The position numbers and the translations under genes were made by a program. This document shows, one piece after another, positions 54,001 to 64,000 of a DNA stretch of 64,000 nucleotides. Source of the stretch: Aotearoamyces nothofagi. Its lineage: Eukaryota > Ascomycota > Leotiomycetes > Leotiales > Tympanidaceae. Below the pieces are notes generated by a model. That model was given only the letters and a program-made list of their open reading frames with translations. It made no database searches and was not told the DNA's origin. Numbering within the stretch: the stretch's first letter is position 1; every line of letters begins with the position of its first letter. Location of the stretch: positions 1 to 64,000 of the forward strand of contig JADDTR010000044.1 in NCBI GenBank assembly GCA_015345905.1. Direction: 5' to 3'.

Positions 54001-55352
54001 CAAATCTTCCGAAATATGAGTATTTGGCGTGGCAGTTTCACGCTGCCCACTAGACATTAGAATGCTTTGCAATGCTTCTGCTGCTTTCGCCTCGTCGCCT
54101 TTGTTCATATCGAGGACTTGTTTGCAAAGATCCATAGCATATCCTGCTTCCGCTAATCGCTTTATCGCCCCCTCTCTCTTCAAATCACTGCTTGCCATAC
54201 TTATACCGGCTACATATCCTTCAGGTAGCGCCCAACGTGGTAAATCATCCTCAGGAACATGGATGAGGAGCCACTCGAGACTCTCTTCACGATCCTTGCA
54301 TTCCGTTACAGCCTCCTCAATGTGGCTCTCTCTGAACTCTAGATTTTTGAATTCTTTAATGATAGAATGACGTTGAAATTCTGACATCTTGACATCATGT
54401 GGGTTCCATATCGCATGTCTTCGAATCAATCCCTCAACGTTAGCTCGTGTCCGCTTTCCCATCTCTATCTTTGGGACTCTGGTCCATCCTCTGTGTATAT
54501 TGTGACTCCCACTCCCAACACCACCTGGCCCAGAACTTCGAAGTGCCAGCCCCACACCCCCAGGTGCTCCAGGGGTATTGGCCGCCTTCTCTTTTGCCTT
54601 TTCACGATCATTTCTCTTTTTCTCCATAACAGCTTTCGCTTCTTCTCTTTCCCTTAAAGCCGCAAAAGGATCTGCTTCATACATCCAAGCCTTGCCTTCC
54701 TTCTCATCCTCTTTCTTTAGTACCTGGAATTCTCCTTTCCATAAGTCTCGGAAATCTGGTGGTAACATCATATGTATATTTCGCATGCTGCAGACTCGAA
54801 AAAGGCCATAGGTAGCCGCGAAATGGCGAGCCTCGAGCGCAGTAGGCTTAAAAGCAAGATGCTTGTGGGATGGAGGGAGTTTGAAAGGTTGCAAGCTGAC
54901 AAGCTCTTGGGTTTTCGGATTCCTCGCTTTGAGAATGACCATAGAGGAGTAACCTTCTGGAGTTTTAGTCTGTTTGAACATGTGTTAGCAAAACTTATAG
55001 CACTACTCTTTCTTCTCCTTCTCACCATTGTATATTCTGGCTTGTCCCATTTTTGTTTTTGGCAATGCTCTGACAGCATGTTCACGGGCAATTTCCCGGT
55101 CCATGACGCCCCGCCGATTAACTTCTTGACGTCAGGTCTTTTTGGCGCTTCTCCAGCCAGTGCGGGCCCATCAGCACCAGAAGTTCCGGCTTGACCATCT
55201 CCTGTTTTCGCAGGCCTCTTTGGCTTGGGATCCTTGTCTGAATTCGAAAATACGATAAAGCTGTCATCCGCGCCGGCAGTCACTGGTGTCGGTTTCTTGA
55301 CTCCTCCCCCTCCCCCGGGCTTGCCGCCTTTTGCTTGTCCTTTTTTGACCAT
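51041..55352 (-). CDS. DEAH-box RNA helicase, DHX29/DHX57 (YLR419W) type
   Basis: Exons 55026-55352, 51830-54969, 51342-51778 and 51041-51291 give 1384 residues. Order of parts: basic Gly/Lys N-terminus (MVKKGQAKGGK), an ATP-site-unrelated N-domain, a UBA-like helix set (REGAIKRLAEAGYAMDLCKQ, ~380), an RWD domain (EEELMSLDSVFGDKYSRPS, ~450), the helicase core with Walker A GETGSGKST (~635), DEVH (~740), SAT (LILMSATLDAG), TNVAETSITIDD and QRRGRAGR, then HA2 and the OB-like C-terminus (FNAYTALLFSGPITLDTLGR). In animals DHX29 scans structured 5' UTRs on the 40S subunit; the fungal relative is poorly studied. All motifs intact. Divergent from aprataxin. Confidence 0.95.
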
Positions 55353-55638
55353 CTTTGGCCTGTGAAATGAGCAAAACTTGGTGATCCATGTGTCGCGACG
55401 CTGGATTAATATAAATTTAACGCGGTCTGAGGCTTTTTTTCGCAGGGCTGAGAAGTCGCTAAAGATAACTGCGTGCCGGAACGTCATCCCGCTATCGCGA
55501 TTGTGATCAATCTAACGCAGCCTTCTCTTACTATATACTCTCGTTAGATTTCGTTCATGGTCACAGTCTCGGTCTCATGCTCGTTGACCATGTTACAGCG
55601 ACCTTAAATATACCAAGCTAGTTCTACCCAATCGAAAG
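55353..55638. promoter_or_regulatory. Divergent promoter, DEAH helicase / aprataxin
   Basis: 286 bp between opposed starts. A stretch of GTTAGATTTCG and its partner (CTAACGCAG) lies about 55510-55550. No named site. Confidence 0.5.
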
Positions 55639-56522
55639 ATGTCTAGCAGTTTATTAGAAACCAACCAAGATGCTATTACTGCAGAGGAAATTTCGGGTAT
55701 GGCCATGCCAGCCTCGTCGCAAAATAATAAGCGTAACGCATGTATTCTTCACCTCACCACCAGGGTCTAAACCTACGCTGACAATTTGTAGTTACAGAGA
55801 TGATGGCACCCAAGCCCAAAAAGGTTGCAACTAGTCCGGTACAGGGTCGTAAAGATAAAGCAGTGGTGTTCGCAGGGAGAGATGGTCTTGGGGCTTATAT
55901 ACACGACCCTGCAGCCTTTCCACCTCAACGAGTGATATATTACAATGACGACTTCGTTGCAATAAATGATCTCTATCCAAAATCCAGTGTTCACACCCTC
56001 TGTCTTCCTAGATCACCGCAGAATTTACTCCATCCCTTTAAAGCATTCGAGGATCCCGATTTTCTCGCCAGCGTACAGAAAGAAGTTAAGAAATTACGCG
56101 GTGTAGTGGCAAAAGAGCTACGTCGACGATTTGGCAAATTTTCTGCACAGGAACAAGCTCGAGAACGGGCGTTGAATGGCGAGGACAAGATCCCAATAGG
56201 CCAGGATCTACCTCCCGGACGAGATTGGGAGAAGGACGTGATGGCCGGTATCCATGCACATCCATCAATGAGCCATCTACACGTCCATGTGATGTCGGTT
56301 GACCGATTCTCGGAATGTTTGAAGAACAGAAAGCACTATAACAGTTTTTCTACGCCTTTCTTTATTGATCTGGCGGATTTCCCCTTAGCAAAAGGTGAAC
56401 GCCAGGGGGGGTATTTAGATTCCGAGTTGAAGTGTTGGCGGTGTGGGCGGACCTTTGGCAATGCCTTCGCGAAGTTAAAGGTGCATTTGGCTGAGGAGTT
56501 TGAGCAGTGGAAGAGGGAGTGA
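55639..56522 (+). CDS. HNT3: Aprataxin-like DNA 5'-adenylate hydrolase
   Basis: Removes AMP left on 5' DNA ends by failed ligation, in nuclear break repair. Exons 55639-55696 and 55792-56522 give 262 residues. The HIT domain contains VIYYNDDFVAINDLYPKSSV, HTLCLPR and the catalytic triad HLHVHVMS (~residue 180). The C-terminal C2HE-type zinc finger is CWRCGRTFGNAFAKLKVHL (~232), ending KVHLAEEFEQWKRE. No FHA domain, as in fungal Hnt3. The first exon gives MSSSLLETNQDAITAEEISG. Confidence 0.95.
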
Positions 56523-57118
56523 CGAGAGTATAAATTTCAATTCGACTATTCCTTCATAGAACAACAGCCCTGTCTTCATCAAATTATCTTCGCACATTTC
56601 CAGCTATTTTAGATATTATATTATAGTTCTATTTCAGTTGAATACACCGAGGTATTTGGTATTTGCAAGTCTCGCGGGGTGGGCGTATATCGCCTGTCCG
56701 CCTCGCATTTTCTATCAAGTCCCTCTAACATAACAGCGTTTAATATTTGTATAAATTATAATAATTAATTTCTTAGGCCCATTCTTCAGCTTTCGTTCAC
56801 TCGAATAAAATATCTAACATACATCAAAAAAAAGGTTCAGACGGTGTCAATCCACGTGACTGGTGATATTTCCTTATCGTTCCGCATATGCACAGGCGAT
56901 TGAACCGCAATAGTGTTTAAAGTGGAGCCGTAAACTCCGCTTGCCGCCTTGCCGCGTAGCTTGTGGAGACATCCAGCCTTGTTGTGACGAGCCATGGGCC
57001 CCTCCACCCCTCGGTAGGTGTTGAACAACGCTGCATTATTAACTCTACTCTATGGGACTCCTGCAAAGATTCCCATCATCCTTATATACTTCAATTGGTG
57101 TGTCTCGATTATATCAGC
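56523..57118. other. Intergenic HNT3 to GH78
   Basis: About 600 bp, AT-rich at 56600-56830. No gene seen. A poly-A run (AAAAAAAAGG) near 56825. Confidence 0.5.
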
Positions 57119-59619
57119 ATGCATTGTAAGAGCATTGGACTCTTAATGAGCTGGCAGCTGTCGACCGCTGTTGCTCTAGTTCCAGAAGCTGGCTTCTCAT
57201 ACGATAACCTGCCCTCAAAGGCAATCTTTCCAGGACCATGGGACGCTTACAATCAGGCGCCTGCGAATAAGTCCTATATCCAAGCTAAATCCATTTTTAG
57301 CAGTGAAGGGGATGTATCAACAGCAGAAGCTCTACTACATGGAAATAATCGGAAATCAAGCTTGGTATTAGGCCCTGGCGGCATAGTAACTCTTGAATTC
57401 CCCCAAAACATCGGTGGGCGGTCAGCTATATCTCCAATTATTGGTCCTTAGAGAGAGGATAGTTCTGACGAACGTCTAGTGTTTGCTTCAAGGTTGATAA
57501 TGTCAAAAATGATCCATTTGTCGCCTTAACATACTCCGAATCGCCCGAATTTGCAAATCGCCAGGGCGATGCTACGACTGAAAAACTTCCGTCTGATATA
57601 CCTCTATACTTCACTCTTAAAAATGGTACAAATTGTTTAGGTCGAGACTTCAATCGAGGCGGTTTTAAATACCTTACGATCCGCTTACCAGAGGATTCTT
57701 CAGAGAAAGAAGGGTTTTGGCATACGGGTATGGCTCCTCCATCTCGACCAAAATTGAGCCTGACATCTCGTATGCAATCTTTATGGTCGATCGGACAAAA
57801 ACTACTTGGCTCGGATTCTGAAAGTAGTATCTACAAGAATCACACCAAACCTAGTGTAGCTATAAGTAAAGTTTGGGTCAATTGCACCTCATTTCCATCG
57901 AATCCAAATCCTCGAGCCTATACTGGCTACTTCTATAGTTCTTCCAATCTCCTAAATCGCATTTGGTACTCCGGAGCATATACATTACAATTGTCAACTC
58001 TCGATCCCAAAGAAGGTTCGGCTTTGATCGACCACAATCGCAGGATTGACCACAACGAATCTCCTGTCGGGTCTTGGTATTCTAATTTTACGATTTCACC
58101 AGGTACCACCGTTACCACAGATGGAGCCAAACGCGATCGCATGGTATGGCCAGGAGATATGTCAATTGCAGCCCCAGGAATTGCCGTCTCGACATACGAC
58201 ATGCTTGCTGTCCGTAACGCTCTCGATGTTATATTCGCTCATCAGTACGCTGATGGATCAATGCCATATGCTGGTCCGCCATTGGGCTACAGTGGCGAAT
58301 TTAGCGACACCTATCACCTTCACACTTTGCTAGGGGTGTATAATTATGTACTCTTCTCCGGCGACCTGAATTGGTTACAAGATAACTGGGCAGCTTATCT
58401 TAAAGCTCTCTACATCAGCATTGCGAAGGTCGATGAGACTGGATTATTGCACGTCTCATCAGGAGCAGATTGGTTGCGGCCAGGTATGACGGGCCATAAT
58501 GGAGAAGCTTCAGCCATATTACACGACGTGCTGCTTAAAAGTCTTGACTTGGCCCATTTTATTGGGGACGATCGTCGCGATGCTGGAGAGAATGGCCTAT
58601 GGCGCAATACCATAGCTGCATTGAAGGGAGGTATTGAGAAACTATACTGTCCACGCGAAGGCCTCTTCGCTGATAACATCGGTCGTCGAAACTGCGGTGG
58701 CGTTCAGGAAGTGCTTCCACAGGACGGAAACAGCTGGATCTTACTAACGGGCTTGATCGATGATAAGCGTAATTACAACGTCTCGCAAAATCTCCGAAAA
58801 CGATGGAATAAATTCGGCGCACCTGCAGTTGAGTACCCGAATGTCATCTCAAGCTTCGCCTCTGGATTCGAACTCATCGCTCATTGTGCCGCTGACAACC
58901 ATGATGCGGCCGTTGAGTTGATGGAACTCATGTGGGGATACATGCTTGATGGACCAGGAATGACCAATAGCACCTGTAATGAGGGCTATAGGGCTGATGG
59001 GTATGCCCAGTATCCGGCGTACTGGTCACCAGCGCGAGGTTCACATGCCCATGGCTGGGGTAGTGGTCCGACTATGGCATTGTTGACTGAAGTTCTTGGT
59101 ATAAAGCTACTGGGTCCGCTGGGTCGTACCTGGCAAATCAGACCGCACTTGACAAAATGGCTTAGTTTCTCACAGGGGGGCTACGCAACTAAATTAGGCA
59201 GGTTTGAGGTAAAGATCAAGCGCATGGTTGATGCTGAGGGCAGAAAAGCAGAGGTTTTAGAGGTTTCGACACCAGCTGATACTGTTGGAAAAATCGAATG
59301 GGGTGGCCAAGTGGTCTCGAATATAAAAGGTGGTAGAAGCAAAGTTGCACGCATGTTGGATAGTCCTGGCGATGCTTGGGTCGACCTCACTGATCCCAGA
59401 TGGGCGACCATGAGCGACGAGGAGTATGAAGCTTCGCGGACAGAGGAGTGGTCAAAGTCCGCAGAGGGAGCCCTGGTGCCGGACACGGAGTGGGCCAAGC
59501 CTCGCCAGGAAGAGCGCAGGCCAGGTGTTGTTGATTGGGAGGCTATGGAGAAGAACTTCATCACTCCTCCGCCTCCTGGATATGAAGGCGCGAACCTGCA
59601 TCGATACGGGCTCAATTGA
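57119..59619 (+). CDS. Glycoside hydrolase family 78-like alpha-L-rhamnosidase
   Basis: Predicted to release terminal rhamnose from plant or fungal glycans. Exons 57119-57420 and 57480-59619 give 813 residues; the splice joins QNIGGR to VCFKVDN. The N-terminus from the ATG at 57119 is MHCKSIGLLMSWQLSTAVAL, a weak possible signal peptide. A beta-sandwich region leads to the six-hairpin catalytic domain (~340-700): KRDRMVWPGDMSIAAPGIAV is the typical GH78 core with the acidic residues, then YADGSMPYAGPP, TYHLHTLLGVYNYVLFSGDL, GADWLRPGM and SHAHGWGSGPT. The C-terminal ~110 residues include a sandwich strand set and a charged Arg/Glu-rich tail. An upstream ATG at 56963 is less likely because the added stretch lacks a secretory pattern. 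Confidence 0.88.
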
Positions 59620-60096
59620 AAAGGTGGTGGATCATATATGTATGTATGTAGATATGCAAATCTAGTTACTGTCCATAGAAAGCGCCATCTACTGTACCAT
59701 CCTTCAACCGCGTCCACTTCTACTGTGACGTGACAGCTCCTAGTTCCGTAAGCACGGCACAGTAAAAAGGCACAAGCAAGCAAGCACGCCACGCACAGGC
59801 ACTAGCAAATCTCTCTATTCTCTCTAATATAACACGTCTAGTATGCGACATTTACACAGCCGTACCAACCCCATCTCCACGCCGAGGCGCGGAAGAAGAA
59901 GAATCGAAACGTACCAGACGCCACCATGCCGCCGTGCAGCCTTCAGAGCAGGCGGTACAGGGGACAAGGACAAGCGTCCCGATCCCAACGAGCTGGGCTC
60001 GAGCCGAGGGCAGCCGTGGCGGTATCCACCCCGCGTCTGCGGCGAGAAGCAAAAGAAGAAGGAAAAAGAGGAGCGACGGATGGCCGGCCCGACGGC
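59620..60096. other. Convergent 3' region GH78 / AGC1
   Basis: About 480 bp, no gene. A TATGTATGTATG run near 59637. The right end is purine-rich (AAAAGAAGAAGGAAAAAGAGG). Confidence 0.5.
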
Positions 60097-62346
60097 CTAC
60101 GGCGCGCCGACGAGCTTGTTCAGCACCTTCCAGCCCTTGTCGCTCGGGGCCCTGACCTTGCCGAAGTTCTCGTCGAGGTCGAGGATGATCTTGAGCGCGT
60201 TCTTACTGCGGAGGTAGCTCAGCGGGCCGCCCTGCTCGGGGAGGCCGGCCGCGGCGGCGGCGACGCCCATGTGCGGGGCCGACGCCTCGTCGTGGCTGCC
60301 GGGGAGGGGGAGGAGGCCGTGCAGGACCTCGTAGCCGGCGAGGGTGAAGCCGAACTGCGGCGAGGAGCGGAGGATGCGGGCGGGGCCGCCCTTGAAGAAG
60401 GCCTTGAAGCCTTCCTCCTTCCAGACCGTGCGGGCGCAGTGGCGCAGCGTCGTGTACTGGGTGTCGCCCTTGCGCGCCTCGACCTGGAGCCGCGTCTTGA
60501 TGACGTCGCAGGGCGTGGTGAGGTAGGCGGCGGGCATGCCGGCGATGGCGCCGGCCGTCAGGAGCTGGAGGATGCCGAGTTTCTTGGTCTGAGACTCGCC
60601 GAAGTAGTCGCGCTTGAGGTGGTTGTACGTGGGGAAGTAGATGGCGGAGAAGGGGACGTCGCGGAGGAGGCACGCCGACGCGCCCTTGTAGAGGCCGACG
60701 AGACCGAGGTTCTTGACGATCCACATCGCAGACCGGCGGGGGACACCTTCGACGCTCTTGGCCACTTCGCCTTGGACCTGGAGACGGATCTTGACGATCT
60801 CGAGGGGGTTGGTGAAGATCTGGTCAGATGTTAGTCTCGATGAGCTTGCCATCCTGGGTCTAAGGGAGCCTTACGACTTGACATGCTCCTGCGCTACCAC
60901 CCGCAAGAAGCTCATGTCTAAGCTTGATCTTCCCATTCTTATCCGAATAGTGTTTCCGGACAAAGTCGTTGACCGTCAATTTGATGGCCTTTTCCGGCGC
61001 AACACCAATAAGCTGTGGCAGAACACCGGAGTAAAGGCCCGTGAACCCCTCGTTGCGTACGACCTTCTTCGCGCAGTCCCAGGAGTTCTTGTAGAGCAGC
61101 TGGCCAACTCTCGAGCTCCGCTGGTTCTGCATACGCGTCTTGACCAGGTCGATGGGATAAACCATGAACGCTCCAAAAGCTCCAGCCAGACTCCCGAGAG
61201 CGAAATGGTGAGCCGATTCTAGCATGTGACGAAGGACGTTCTGTGTTGTCGTCTTGGCTTGAGAAAGGCTCTTGCCTGCCGCACCGCTAAAGGCGTCAAA
61301 TAAGGGGCTCCGCCATGAAGGATCCAAGACTTTCGCAAAGTCTGTCAAACCAAGCCTTCCTGACGGCTCGTCTAGGCTCGCAAAGTGGAACAAGATATCA
61401 GCCTCCATCGGTGTAAATAAGGAGAATCGAGTAATCCTAGCTGCCTCGTTCAAGAAGTCCGTGCGTGTGATCTTCCCGTCCGAACTCCTGATTGATGCTT
61501 GTCTAATGATCAACTCGACCAGATCCATCTCCCGTATCACATTTTGGAATGCTCTAACGTTGGCATAAGAAATCTTGCTGCCCGCCGAGATATTGCAGAG
61601 GGTGTGGAGGTTGTCCAGGAGGTGGTCCGAGAGCTTGTGTCTTGCAGTCTCCATGATGATACGCTGGAACTCCTCGGGCTCGATATAGCCGTCGCCATCT
61701 TTGTCGAACAGGTGGAAGGCTTGCCGTATCCGCTCGCCCTGTAAGCCGCGGAGCATCTGCGAAAATTGTGGGTATGTGAGTTCGTGCCTTCGCTTCCTTC
61801 CGCCGATGTATAACGACGCCCATTCACAGTCCCAGTCGAACGGTATGCTCTCGTCGCCCTTGTTCAGCTCGTAGAGCTTCCGAAACTGGTCGTACTTGAC
61901 GGTGCCGGTGCGGTCGACATCGAACAGGCGGAATGCGATTTCGTACTCGGCGTCGGGCTTCCCAAGGAGGTTCTCGAACACGCCCCAGTCCTGGAGACTA
62001 ATCTTGCCAGCATCTTTGCGGTCGGCTACACGAAAGAGGATCGAGTACTGCTCGCGCTTGATTTTGTGCTGTTTGGCAGAGCCTGGTCAGCCAATTGCTC
62101 GCTGTAGGAATTTTGGGGGCCGAATGACGGTCGGGACGCATGACTCACATAGTCTTCTCCCTCCGGTGCAATTGCACTTATAAACTCCTCCTGGCCCATC
62201 ACGAGCTCTCCAGACTCAGCGTCCGGTTTTGCATGCTTTACAAAGGTGGCTCTGGTCTGCGCAGAGAGCAGCGGTGCCGGCTCCTCCACGCCCAGCAGCG
62301 ACTCCTTTACCGCCTCCTTGATCTTTGTCGACGTCGGCGTCGCCAT
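60097..62346 (-). CDS. AGC1: Mitochondrial aspartate/glutamate carrier with EF-hands
   Basis: Exchanges matrix aspartate for cytosolic glutamate plus proton, part of the malate-aspartate shuttle, in the inner membrane. Exons 62149-62346, 60875-62068 and 60097-60819 give 704 residues. The N-terminal half has EF-hand repeats facing the intermembrane space, two with canonical loops: [13 protein letters not shown] (~115) and [13 protein letters not shown] (~184). The carrier half has the three PX[DE]XX[KR] signatures: [22 protein letters not shown] and [10 protein letters not shown]. Yeast Agc1 lacks the EF-hands; this form is like human aralar/citrin. Third codon positions switch to nearly all G/C in the last exon. 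The ATG at 62344-62346 starts [16 protein letters not shown]. Confidence 0.95.
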
Positions 62347-62617
62347 GATGGCAGAACAGATCGATGTCCGGCCCTGAAGGCTGAAGGCGTCAGGAGAGCT
62401 GGCACAGCGAGTCTGACTCCTGCACGCTTGCACGAGACCGCGGCGCCGATTGCGCAACGCAGGCGGACCTGGCTGGGTTGGCCTGAGACGAAACGGGAAA
62501 AGCTGCCAGCGACAACGCCGCAGCCCGCACCCTTCACAGTCGCTTGGCAATGTGCAATTGGGTCCTGTAGACCGCGCCGGAGTTGTCGCAGAGGAGAGCA
62601 GATGAGGGTTGTGCCCC

Positions 62618-62643
62618 GAAGAAGAAGAAGAAGAAGAAGAAGA
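62618..62643. repeat. (GAA)n microsatellite
   Basis: About eight GAA triplets in a row upstream of AGC1. Confidence 0.95.
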
Positions 62644-63170
62644 GCACAGAAAGCACCGAAATCACCAAAAATCACAGCGTGCGATGGCCGGTGGACGGGG
62701 CAGGACTGGGACTGAGACTGGTATGACTGCTGGACTGGCCGGCCGGCCCAGCTGGGGAAGGGGCGGCTCGCTCGTAGTCGGCGGCCGGATCAATCCGCGA
62801 TCGCGAAATCCACAAACAGCGGCCGGGGAGGGGGGGCCATCTCCATTTCGGCTACGCAGCTTCTGCGCGGCCAATCAGACCGGGGCGCGCCCCGAGGGCC
62901 GACGGCCGACGGACGGGGGGCACCAGAAATCACGGGAATTGATGGGGGGGCTCGATCGCTGCTCTGCTGCATTATCTGTATTGTTTGCATTGTTTGCCCC
63001 CGGCTGGTCTGTTCCCCATCCTTTGGAGCGGTCGCGATGGGGCGTTTCGCAGACCTGGTCCGATGGCCGCTTTGGGGGCTGCAATGTGTGCCCGATACAG
63101 ATGTGATGTTAGAGATATAATATCTCTGCGTGTAGTTTATACAGTATTTATACAGTAGATATATAACAGA

Positions 63171-63234
63171 CATCCATCCATCCAAGGCAACGACCTCAGC
63201 CAGCCATCCAGCCATCCATCCATCCATCCATCCA
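63171..63234. repeat. (CATC)n microsatellite
   Basis: CATC units at 63171-63183 and again, more densely, at 63202-63234, broken by about 18 unrelated bases. Confidence 0.95.
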
Positions 63235-64000
63235 GATCCACGGCCAGGGCCAGGGCGGAGACCCGCACGCAAATCTACCTCGGGAAACCCTCCGAGAGAC
63301 CCTGGCGGCGGCGGTAAGGGAGCTGGCTGCGGACGGCTTCGGGTTCCGCGGCGAAAGAAGAGCTGCGCGGGTGGCATATATAGTAGAGCTTTCGTTCTGT
63401 TAGGAGATCGATGCCAGTCTCTGGATTTTTCCAGACGGCCTGCATCTCGCATCTCGCATCTCGCGTGCGGCTCGGTAGAGGCACGAGCATGTCGCAATGG
63501 CTGCATGCCTCGATAGTGGCTTCGTTCCCTAGCGAACGGGGATGTGTGCCTTACAACCACTACTATGGAGCCAGAGAGGGAAAGATGGGCAATTCATCAC
63601 AGCACGGCATTCATCGTGGAACAGCAGGGTGTAAAATCATGGCGAAATCATATTATACCATCTACTTTTACTGTACGTATGATTCCTGACTCCCAGCCCA
63701 GGCCAAACACAAGGGAATGCCATGCACACCATTGAAAACAGTAGAATAATATCAACAAGCCACCTCGGATTGCCCGTAATTGAGTATCAAGCAAGAAAAA
63801 TCGTTGTCTCGTCATGTCGTGTGGTTATAACGCCTATGATGAGCAAACGCCAGAGAACATGGCCAGTCCACGACCTGAACTGGGCCAGATGAAGCCATAT
63901 GAAATCGTGATGTTGTTGGGGCAAGAAAATTATGCAAGGCCTCTTGGAAATTCGCAAGCGATGCGTTCTAATTCTGAACGGTTGTGGCGGTAAGTGTTGC

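Larger units (their letters stand above)
62347..64000. other. Gene-free right end of the window
   Basis: About 1.65 kb. The first 200 bp is the AGC1 promoter. The rest holds a GAA run, a CATC microsatellite, several G runs of 6-7 bases (for example near 62829 and 62944) and an AT-rich end. Open frames here are shadows with no family signal. Nothing else supported. Confidence 0.5.

Noticed and set aside
59926-60834. 302-residue plus-strand frame opposite AGC1
   Set aside because: GC-rich antisense shadow of the carrier domain, which has clear signature motifs on the minus strand.
62609-63560. Several open frames on both strands at the right end
   Set aside because: Built from GAA and CATC repeats and G runs; no conserved motif or splice structure.

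Overview
The window is nuclear DNA of a filamentous ascomycete (Pezizomycotina). Most genes carry short introns of about 45-70 bp with GTAAGT/GTATGT donors. The gene set is ascomycete: SHG1, VAC8, ZRG17, DUG3, MGM1, a DHX29/YLR419W-type helicase, 2EXR-type proteins and a GH78 rhamnosidase. Leotiomycetes is my guess at class level from protein flavour only. I count 26 protein genes on both strands, about one per 2.4 kb. Exon joins were worked out by hand from splice sites and reading frame. For every multi-exon gene except the edge-truncated GLO2, the exon lengths sum to a multiple of three. No intact transposon, virus-like element, CRISPR array or tRNA gene was recognised. Layout: 1-74 is a pure C run at the window edge, running into a truncated glyoxalase II gene. 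0-14 kb holds GLO2, eIF2B-delta, a small probable complex I subunit, SHG1 (COMPASS) with an RS/RD tail, a membrane-anchored UBP1-type deubiquitinase, ALB1 and LAS1 (both pre-60S factors, in tandem), a degenerate EF-hand protein and an eIF4E-family protein. 15-20 kb holds an unknown acidic protein and three mitochondrial genes in a row: EF-Tu, IF-3 and inner membrane peptidase IMP1. 20.6-22.8 kb is VAC8. 22.8-26 kb has no gene; it carries several minisatellites and a stray 65-bp piece of the 18S rRNA 5' end. 26-42 kb holds SNF4 (AMPK gamma), a 1403-residue RhoGAP, two unknown membrane proteins, a 2EXR protein, a ZRG17-type zinc transporter and DUG3. 42-45 kb is a gene-poor, mostly AT-rich stretch around one small divergent protein kinase. 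45-62.4 kb holds MGM1/OPA1, a cystinosin homologue, an F-box/2EXR-like protein, the DEAH helicase, aprataxin, a GH78 enzyme and the mitochondrial aspartate/glutamate carrier. 62.4-64 kb has only low-complexity sequence. Two functional themes recur. One is the mitochondrion: EF-Tu, IF-3, IMP1, MGM1, AGC1, the probable complex I subunit and possibly GLO2. The other is translation and ribosome assembly: eIF2B-delta, eIF4E-like, ALB1, LAS1 and a DHX29-like helicase. This is co-location in a normal euchromatic stretch, not an operon. I found no convincing new multi-gene system. The items most worth a second look are the rRNA fragment inside the minisatellite block, an upstream ORF overlapping the SNF4 start, an exon consisting only of the ATG, a zinc transporter that seems to lack part of its metal site, sharp GC patches inside single genes, and several unknown membrane or acidic proteins.
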